From Calycina herbarum (lineage: Eukaryota > Ascomycota > Leotiomycetes > Helotiales > Pezizellaceae): DNA of 64,000 nt. Positions within the stretch are counted from its first letter, which is position 1; each line of letters opens with the position of its first letter. The DNA lies in assembly GCA_001414485.1 (NCBI GenBank), contig LLEY01000018.1:310001-374000 (forward strand). Reading direction: 5' to 3'. The notes beneath the pieces are model-generated. The model did no database searches. It was not told where the DNA came from and worked only from the letters and a program-made list of their open reading frames with translations. The translations under genes were made by a program, and so were the position numbers. This document shows positions 55,193 through 64,000 of this stretch, piece after piece.

Positions 55193-57659
55193 TCAAAAAG
55201 CCCCATTCCCACTCCACCTCACAGTAGTAAAATCCTGATTAGCAAGGTCATGCCAAGGACCTCTTGACCAATCCACATTATTCAACCAATCCAGATCCTC
55301 CAGCAGTCCATCATAATTAGCAGTATCGAAAGCCGCAGGCGGAGGAATAGCAGTATCAAACTGTCCCACAAACCCCGGATCAAAGTTTTGATTTTGTCCC
55401 GCCATCGGAGTATCATCCGTAGGATTCAACTCCGCGGAATCTTGGGATGGTATTGGTGTTTGTGCTGGGGCTTGTTGCTGAGTTTGTGAAGCAGGTGGTG
55501 AAGGATCGAGAATTTGATCAAGGATTCGCTTGATTATGAGTCTCATTCTTCCGCAGAGTTGGTAGTTGCCTGCTGCTGGACGGACCCATTCTAAGAATCC
55601 AATGAGTAGGCTTAGATTTTGCACGATTTCTGAACGGGCAAGACGTGGCCCGGGGAGCTGGGGGTGTTTGAGTTGTTTAAGGAGTTCGACGCAGAGAACA
55701 CCACTTGCGGGAACTCCCCAGCACATCAGCATCCAGTCGAAGTCGTGTTGGTGCTCGACGAAACGATCTCGTTGGACCCAGATGAGGACTACGAGTTCGA
55801 GCATTTCTCTGGCGCAGTCGACCATTGACTGACCGTCCAGGATATTTTGTTTGTGTGCTAGTCTTTCGAGTAGGAGACGGTGTTCGAGAAATGTGAGTCG
55901 AATGTTGAGGGTCTTCCAGTATTTATAATCAGTTTTTTCTTTGACATGAGGATCGTTTAGTGAAAATTGGAGGAATCTTGGGAAGTTGTCGTATGTTTGA
56001 TGAAGGCGATTCAACAGATGACTGTTCAGCATGTTAATGGGTTACGGCTTAGGGAAAGGGAAATAAAATGACCTTATTCGCTCCTCGGTACAATCTTCTG
56101 GATCACCAAGAGACAGCTCAAGTATCTCATCTAAAACAATCGATAGCATGCCTCGTGCTCGAGCACCAGTGGATTGGTAAATATTCCCAGCAACATTCCA
56201 TCCATTTTCATCTAGTCTGCTCACAGCCTCCGCCAAAACCTCACCACCTTGCATAACTTCGTCATCACTAAGATCTAATGGGTGTTTGAAGCGAGTGTAG
56301 CGATAGCTGAGAGCTGGTGGACGACCTGTGAGCAACGAGGAACTTTTATCGAGATTGAATATCACTGTAAATAACCGCTTCTTCAACTCGGGTAGAAAAG
56401 AAATTTGTTGTCCGTTGTCAATTTGTCGATGTAGACCAAGAGCCGTTGAGCTACTCAGTAAATCTCCCAGCTGCCTCCATACAACGAGACCTTTTGAATA
56501 TTAGCACGTCCATACACAACAAGACACTGGATAATTTCTTACTTGTATCGCCACTGATAACGGTTTGCAGTATCAGATTCTTGGTCAACAACGCAACCAT
56601 GGGGAAGTTTATCAGGTCCATATAGTTACTTAGAGTAACGCAGGCTTGTACACAATCTTTCATCTCAACCGCAAAGCTTTTCCTGTCCCTCCGAGAGCCT
56701 TTCTGTGTCGTGAAGAAAGCATCGCGTTCTGGAAGACTAAGAGTAGCACTCGTGAGAGCCGAGAAAACCATACCTAGAATTTCCCAACGCAAATTATCAC
56801 CACTAAAAGACTCCAACCACTTTGCATATTCGTCATGACCAGAGGGTTCTTGAAGAACCTTCATCGAGTTCTCGCATAACACTCTAGAAACATGCTCAAT
56901 CCCCTCTTTCGTTCGTGGTTCCTTGAGATATGAGCCGTAGCTAGTCCAGATACTATTTGCACAGCTCATCACACTATGCCTGAAAAAAGACTGCTCATGA
57001 CATTTCTCATAGTACCACTCCAAAAGAAAGTTAAAGGTATGTCTATCCGGAAATGCTTTCAACAACCTTGCGCCCAGAGCAATTCTCGGATTACAAGTTG
57101 CGTCTAGGCTCCCGGAAGGAACCATCAGGAAAGTTTGCGATTGCAGAGACCCCGATTGCGATTCTCTTTGAAGCGGAGCAAGTTCAGCAATGTCGTTTGA
57201 TAAGTGAACTTCGGAGCTCGCTGAACCTAGATTCTCCCTATTTTCCAAGAACACAGCCGAGAAACTCGTAGGTCCAAAGAAGCCACCAGCAGATTTATTA
57301 GCGGGAAGAACGTCTGAAAATGTATCTTGTGACAGACTGCTTCGATGGCCTTGAAATGGGGAAGTAGGTGAAGCAATTGAGTTGGAAGTAGATGTTGCTG
57401 GGGTGAGGTTACGGGGTAATAATTGATTATTCCTTCCACTTCCCTCCTCGATTTTTGAACGAGAATCTGATGCTGTAGCCGGGCGGGTCATAGGTGCTGA
57501 GAGATAAATACATCTGGCAGCAACCTTTCTTCTTTTGCACCTCTCGCAAACGGGAAGGCCGTGATCACAGCCCATTTTGGCCAATCTACAGGGCTCGCAT
57601 GCTTGCTGTTTGCCATTTCTTCTTCGAGGAAGTCCCCCTGTGCTACTTCGGGAAGACAT
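55193..57659 (-). CDS. Zn2Cys6 fungal transcription factor
   Basis: A Gal4-type nuclear regulator. Exons 57659-56543, 56490-56073 and 56021-55193 give 787 aa. The binuclear zinc cluster is at residues 21-50: CEPCRLAKMGCDHGLPVCER followed by C41 and C50, spacing C-x2-C-x6-C-x6-C-x2-C-x8-C. A Ser-rich linker follows. The middle part (LLVWRQLGDLLSSSTALGLH, LFTVIFNLDKSSSLLTGRPP) is the conserved fungal_trans domain core. The C-terminus has a Gln/Pro-rich stretch (SQTQQQAPAQTPIPSQDSAE) and an acidic/aromatic end (LLEDLDWLNNVDWSRG) that looks like an activation region. The second intron has a weak GTCATT donor, so that junction is the least certain. The frame is also open upstream of the chosen ATG for 128 codons. 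Target pathway unknown. Confidence 0.9.
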
Positions 57660-58617
57660 TGATTGGTTGCGGGAAAAAGGTCTTGCAATTAACGGATGTT
57701 TTGATGAAGAAAAACCGTGGATCAAAGTAGGAGTTGATTGTGAAATCCGTAGAAATGGTTTCGGAAAACGGAATAGAGATATCCATCTCGGATTTCGGAA
57801 TTGAGGTTTTCCAATAGTGGACCCTGTTGCAACGTGACTCGGCATCACGGAGTTAAATATCGGAGTTCTCCATTGAAAACTTCTTACGGCTATTGAAGGT
57901 TTAGAAGATTGTTTGTTTTGCACAGAGGTATTTATTGATATGAATGAGGCAATTGTGTGGATGAAAATAACTCTCAACAGAAAGGAAATATGATATGAAC
58001 CAAAAAGGCGCTCCCCCAACTTTGGGAAAGGAAGAAGCTCCAACTAAGTTATCTATGAAAGCTACGAAAAATCGTCGTGATAGTATCACTGCTTCCTCGG
58101 ACTGAAAGCTCGATTGCGGTCAATGGAACGCTCAATATCAAGATGTTAGTCGTATGGAAAACCCCGTCCTTTTCATCTGGCACTTGCCACCAGCGAATTC
58201 TACTTAGGTAAAAATTGGAAGGCTAAACCAGATACCAAAAAGTAGATGCGATAATGGCTTGTCAAATTTCGGCATGCCTGTGGTGGATTTTGTAAAATTC
58301 CACCGTATGGTTGCTATCAGGATCCAAAGCAAGGTTCTCTTTGCCCTGATACTTGCCACCCGCGAACCACTAGGTTTCCTGGTTTCAAGAGGGCCTCAAA
58401 TCTGATCTACAGAGTAAATAGAAAAGATCTTAACCTGAAATGATGGCGCAAAAGGAAATAGGTTACGTTGAGAGGTTGAAGATTAATTTGAGTTAAGGCG
58501 CCACGTGACACGCTAATACGGTGGCCGCAATAAACTGCGCCGCCCGAAATCTTCTGCCCCAAAACTTTTTTGAAGCGCAAGGCTCAAGTCAAACACGACC
58601 CCACCAACAACCTCAAG
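57660..58617. other. Divergent promoter region of the Zn2Cys6 gene and KRR1
   Basis: Holds both promoters. A weak similarity (ACTTGCCACCAGCGAA and ACTTGCCACCCGCGAA) recurs at about 58180 and 58350. A CACGTG lies at 58502-58507. No gene is supported. Confidence 0.5.
58502..58507. promoter_or_regulatory. CACGTG motif upstream of KRR1
   Basis: About 115 bp before the KRR1 start, at similar distance to the CACGTG of RPL26. A shared growth-linked regulation is possible but inferred. Confidence 0.35.
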
Positions 58618-59705
<1,088 letters not shown>

Positions 59706-60287
59706 ATGAGTATTGAAAATCCATGGCATTTGGCGCCGGCGTTATTTTGGGGGGCTTAATTGGAGTTCACTTGTACCATGTACAACGCAGTATCAGTGCA
59801 ATTGATAATGACACATGTTTCGTCAACGATTTTGGAAAACTATTTTTCAATCAATTCCTCCATGTTAATTTTTAGCTCCTTCTCCATGTAGGCTTCTCAC
59901 CTCCACCCGGAGCAAGCACCTCACTGTGATGTGATATTCACCCGGGGGGAGGTGTCGTGAGCCAGTCGCCAAAACCCACCAAAAATCAGCGTTTTATCAC
60001 TTAATAAAAAGGTAAAGCAATACGGCTAATAATCGCACTCTGCTCTATTAGCTTACCGGGGTTGTTTTCCTCATATTGTTGTTAATTACGTTCTCGGCAT
60101 ATCGCTGGCCCACGACTTTTGACCCCCCTCCCCCCGGTGATTATATTGGATTGAATCTTTTTCATCGTTTTCTGCTATGTCCTCCAAGAAATTGGGGGGT
60201 TTTAAATTCTCTGTAAATTGAAGAAGAGTCTAGCATCTCTTTAATTACTTAGAAAAGAAGGAAAATATTCCTGAAACCATCACCACC
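59706..60287. other. Convergent spacer between KRR1 and the aldo-keto reductase gene
   Basis: Holds two 3' ends. AT-rich with no recognised gene or RNA. Confidence 0.5.
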
Positions 60288-61453
60288 CTACTTGCTCTTC
60301 ACACCCTCCGAACCCTCAGCCGAAATAGTAGGTCCCCCACCAACCACCCCATTAAAATTATCCAAAATCGCCTCCTCCTTCACACTTTCCCAAATCCCAT
60401 CAATCTCCTCCACAACCTCCTTCTCAAGCGGTCCATCCTTCAAATAACTCAAAGCAGAAGTCAAATGTTTCGTTGTCATAGCCCCAAGTATCATCCCATC
60501 TTTCAAGTCCGGCTTGAGAGCCGAGTTAAAAGCTACCCATCTATAAGCCAATGCCGCCTTCTCGATGCCATATTTTTTCGAGATGGCTTCCCAGGGGGTG
60601 AGTGCGGCGACGAGGGTAGGTTTGTTGTAGAGATGTTGGTAGAGTTTTCCCAGACTTGACTCGGGGTTCCAGCGGAATGAGGAAGAGAAAGAGTCTTGAG
60701 TGAAGAACTCAGGGGATTTGGTTAGGAAGCCGGAGGCTAGGACGGCGTAGGCTATGAAACTTATGTTTAATTTTCGAAGGAGGGGGAGGAGAGTGGTTTC
60801 GGCGTGGCGACCTATGGGGTTGTAGTTTCCTTGGTAGACTGTTGGGAGAACATAATTTTCGGCAACGCATATGTCGTAGATTTCTTGGACTTGGGCGGGG
60901 AGGAAGTTTGAGAGTCCGAACTGGGGGTTTTAGAGATGGGATGTGAGGGGGGATGGAGGGTGACTTACGCGTTGGAAGGCTCCTGATTCGTAGGCTTTTT
61001 GGATTGCGCGGAGGGTCTCAGTTATGGGAGTGTCAAGGTCTGGTGTATGGAGGTAGTAGATGTCTATCTGTAGTTTCGGTTCAGAATCTTACTTTGAAGT
61101 TGGGAAGTTGGGAAGTTGGAAGCTACCTTTTTGGTTCCAAGCTTTTTTAGGGACTCAGAAACTGAAGTCAAGACTCCGTCATATCCCATTGTCCCTTTGG
61201 CATAACCTTTCGTTTTCGTGTGGACTGAGAATCTTGATGCAAGACCTGCTTCGCCTATGGCGTCTTCCCCTCCAAGCTATGCTTCGTTAGCTACTTGGTT
61301 CTTAAAAGCTTGACTTTGAAGTTTGAAACTTACATACGAACCTCCAGTATCGAGATCCTTGATATTGTTGGCTTCCAAGATGTCTATGAATTCTTTGGAC
61401 ACTGACATAGGAAGCGGTACGCCATGTACGAGCTTTATCATCTTTTGGGCCAT
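60288..61453 (-). CDS. Aldo-keto reductase (aflatoxin-aldehyde-reductase-like, AKR7-type)
   Basis: A cytosolic NADPH-dependent reductase of aldehydes and ketones. Four exons (61453-61334, 61276-61127, 61067-60969, 60920-60288) give 333 aa, the normal size. The catalytic tetrad is visible: Asp35 and Tyr40 (DLDTGGSYLGGEDAIGEAGL), Lys in VHTKTKGYAKG, His97 in DIYYLHTPDLDTPI. FGLSNFLPAQVQEIYDIC and PTVYQGNYNPIGRHAETTLL are hallmarks of the AKR7/aflatoxin aldehyde reductase group. The C-terminal NADP-binding part includes MILGAMTTKHLTSALSYLKD. The first intron acceptor has an alternative AG ten bases upstream; the chosen one keeps phase. Natural substrate unknown. Confidence 0.92.
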
Positions 61454-61487
61454 TTTTTTTGTACTCTTGAGAGAACTCAAAATCGAG

Positions 61488-61556
61488 AGATGAAGTTGAT
61501 GATGAGAAGAAGTTGATGATGAGAGGAAGTTGAGGATGAGATGAAGTTGATGATTC
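61488..61556. repeat. 18-bp tandem repeat in the aldo-keto reductase leader/promoter
   Basis: Nearly four units of GAAGTTGATGATGAGAGA-type sequence lie 35-105 bp upstream of the start codon, on the side expected for the 5' leader. Units differ by one or two bases. Effect on expression is unknown. Confidence 0.6.
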
Positions 61557-64000
61557 ACGAGTCTATAAAGAGGAACCAAGGCTACCTTGATATTTTATTC
61601 ACCCACGAAGTGTTGGGGCGAGGACATGTGACACCAACACAAACCAACCAATCCCAGCACCAACACGCTTATTATGAGGACCATCCTGTTAGAGCTCCGA
61701 ATTATGACTGTGCCGTAGAAGAGATTATGATAGCTCCGCCGTGTCCGGTGGATTTGGATGCGCGAGGTGGAACAGCTAATCCTACACAAGCAGCACCGCG
61801 GGGTTAAAATGACTAAACCCGGAGTATACATGAGGACGGGGAAAAATTGAACTTCAATCTTATTGAGAGTTTTATATAACTCCAGGGATACTAAGTCGTT
61901 GATTAGGTCTTTTGTCCGGTGGAGTTCCAGTAAATCGTAAGGGATGCTGCGAGTAGCGAATGGTGAAGCGAGGAAGTTTTTGTTTACTTCCGACAATTCG
62001 ACTCGTCACATGTTGGCTCCCAATTCCATCTTAAGACCATGAGTCTCTTTGATTGCTCTCGCTGTGCCACAGTGGTGTACCAAGAAGTTGGGAATGTCTA
62101 CTGTTGTTGTATTAGATATTCACTCTTCTTGTGACTATACCTAATTAGGTTATGAGTCACTTATGAGTCACTTAGGGTATTTATACTTCTAGTATCACAA
62201 AGATAGTTCCCTCCTTATAGTAATATACACTTATTCTCTACCTCATAATATTGAATGCCAATACCACTCGCAACATCTACTACTGTAGCTAAGAAAAAGT
62301 TCAATACATGTATTCCCCACGCTCAATTGTCGAAGGAGGACCAAGAAAATCATTTCAATTACGATGCAGAAAGGTTAGTGAAGGAACAGTAACGCCTCTT
62401 AAATTCTTGTATTTATAACAATCGTTTTTGGGGGGACGCACCTTTACATAGTTTTGACCTGACACGAACCAGGTGGAGTAAGATCCCATGAAGTGCTATC
62501 CCTATGGAGTTTTCCCCAAAGCAAGAAAGTTTTTCCCCGTTGTTTTATGTTTCAAACTATCAATCTATTTACCAGATTTGAGTCATATGTCGCTTACTTG
62601 AGGTGTAGTGTTAGCAGGGAGTTGAGTGCCTTATATCCAGAACCGAAATTGAGCTTGATTGAATAATCGGCCAATTATACATCGTTCTTATCGCAGCGAA
62701 ACACCGGTGGCGAAATTAATCAATCGACATCATCCTTCCCAATGTTGTTGGCGTAAAATAAGGGGTGATTACCCAGTGATGTAAAGGTGGATATTTTTAT
62801 TTGCTTACTAAAGCATGATAGGCGCCAAAAACTCCAATAAGGGGCGCTGTTTATTCTCAATTTTACAATAAACTCAAAGTTGCTTAGGATAATAATTCGT
62901 TTTTGTAATATTTGAACGACTCTTTAATTTTGTTCATCCAAAGCATACAGATAAATTGCAACAACACTCTTACTAACCTATATCTGAAACGGTTAAAGCG
63001 AGGAGGGGCAGACCTGAAGTTTCAGCTCTAGCTGTAAACACGCGAGGTCCTTTTAAATTGGAGAACAGGCTTACCACTATACATAGCGATACACTCTGCT
63101 GTGTACATTTTTCCTACACCCGATGGTCTATGCAGTAAGAATAACAAACCTCCCCCCTTGCTCTCGATGAAATCTACAGACCAATTTTTCTAGTCCATTC
63201 TTGGATTTGAATGAGCTAGTTCGGACAAGACTAGACGATAATATACGCAAGCAGGACTTTTTCTTGGGGAATTCCGATGAAACCGGAGATGATCAACGTA
63301 GAAAAATGGTGATTGAAATAGGTAATTGGGGGGACCAGTTGGCGGCGTTTAGTGCAACTGCGTATCTTTTACATAAGGAGGTCCAGGAATGCAAGGTAAA
63401 CTATCCAATCTTCTTTACATGATAGCTCGCTTACAAAACTTCTATTTTCTCAAAAACATCAAAAAATTTCCAACCTGTGGTACAGCCAGCAAATACCAAA
63501 AGGCTCACCGCAATCACTGCCACGGAAAACAAGATTCCTTTTAGTGATGTAAAACTTGTATCGAGACATCTAGAACTAGTCGCGTGAATGGTTATTTAAT
63601 CGATGTTCTCAATGAGCCAGAAGACATGCCTACGACGACCTCGAGTTTTCACCCAAAACTCGAAGAAGAAGCTATAACTTGAGTGTAATTAGACCCCTTG
63701 CTTATGTTGGTCTACTCATTTATCCGACCAGTGGTCTGGCTTTTACCCGAAGAAATGGACACCGAATCGAATTTCTCCCATGAGAGATTTGACTCACTTG
63801 ACGGTAGTATCAGAAGTTTACCCGAAGCCCTTAATATTGTTGACGATCTATTGGCATTAATGCCGTCACTATTTCTCTGTATCATAGGTGTTCAGCTAGT
63901 TGACGGAGACCGATATGATTAGAGAGCGTTGGTACCAGTGGTTGTTCTTCTAACAAGCGGTGGGCTATGTCCGGCGCTACTAGACGAGGAAAATATTCGA
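61557..64000. other. Right-end region with only broken open frames
   Basis: No intact gene is supported. A 45-codon frame at 62255-62392 (MPIPLATSTTVAKKKF, NHFNYDAERLVKEQ) ends shortly after its only recognisable segment. A frame at 63201-63422 has no ATG and reads LVRTRLDDNIRKQDFF and WGDQLAAFSATAYLLHKEV. Another at 63698-63922 has RPVVWLLPEEMD. These may be pieces of decayed genes or exons continuing beyond the window. The rest is AT-rich with a GAGTCACTTAT duplication near 62154-62175. Confidence 0.45.

Noticed and set aside
58180..58365. Similar ACTTGCCACC(A/C)GCGAA segments upstream of KRR1
   Set aside because: Similarity is confined to about 16 bases and the flanks do not align; too weak to call a repeat family.

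Overview
This window is from the nuclear genome of a filamentous ascomycete. The protein genes carry short introns (about 45-140 nt) with GTAAGT/GTATGT donors and CAG/TAG acceptors. The gene set is fungal: a fused 3-isopropylmalate dehydratase, Zn2Cys6 and C2H2 transcription factors, several MFS carriers. Transposon relics show the C-to-T decay typical of repeat-induced point mutation (RIP). The overall look fits Leotiomycetes (Sclerotinia/Botrytis-like), but that placement is inference and was not tested by any search.

Layout, left to right. A taspase-like threonine aspartase (minus strand, cut by the left edge) is divergent from ARP3 (Arp2/3 actin nucleation). A zinc alcohol dehydrogenase follows. 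From 9 to 13.6 kb lies a poorly conserved accessory block: a small orphan frame, a multi-exon hypothetical gene that may be decaying, then RIP-damaged Ty3/gypsy debris. The debris comprises a reverse-transcriptase piece and LTR-like segment on the minus strand, a chromodomain tail plus LTR on the plus strand, and a 19-bp tandem array. RPL26 and an aquaporin follow. An orphan gene at 18.9 kb has a second, broken copy at 20.1-20.9 kb whose two halves lie in opposite orientation. Next to it sits a 509-bp non-autonomous TIR element with a TA target duplication.

From 22.9 to 35.5 kb are LEU1 (leucine synthesis), a DHA1-type MFS carrier, a 1041-residue protein of unknown function with an HEIGH zinc-protease-like motif, and a second MFS carrier. 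A stretch of about 10 kb (35.5-45.7 kb) holds no gene I can support. It leads into a large glutamine-rich C2H2 regulator with a fungal transcription-factor domain. The right part carries a small spliced one-helix membrane protein, an F-box protein, two weak orphan genes, a Zn2Cys6 regulator, KRR1 (40S ribosome assembly) and an aldo-keto reductase. The last 2.5 kb contains only broken open frames.

No operon-like coupling is expected. The housekeeping genes (ARP3, RPL26, LEU1, KRR1, ADH) are interspersed with transport, regulatory and orphan genes. I saw no convincing tRNA, rRNA, CRISPR array or secondary-metabolite cluster. The most unusual items are the inverted split paralogue with its neighbouring TIR element, the HEIGH-motif protein, the small spliced membrane protein and the long gene-free stretch.
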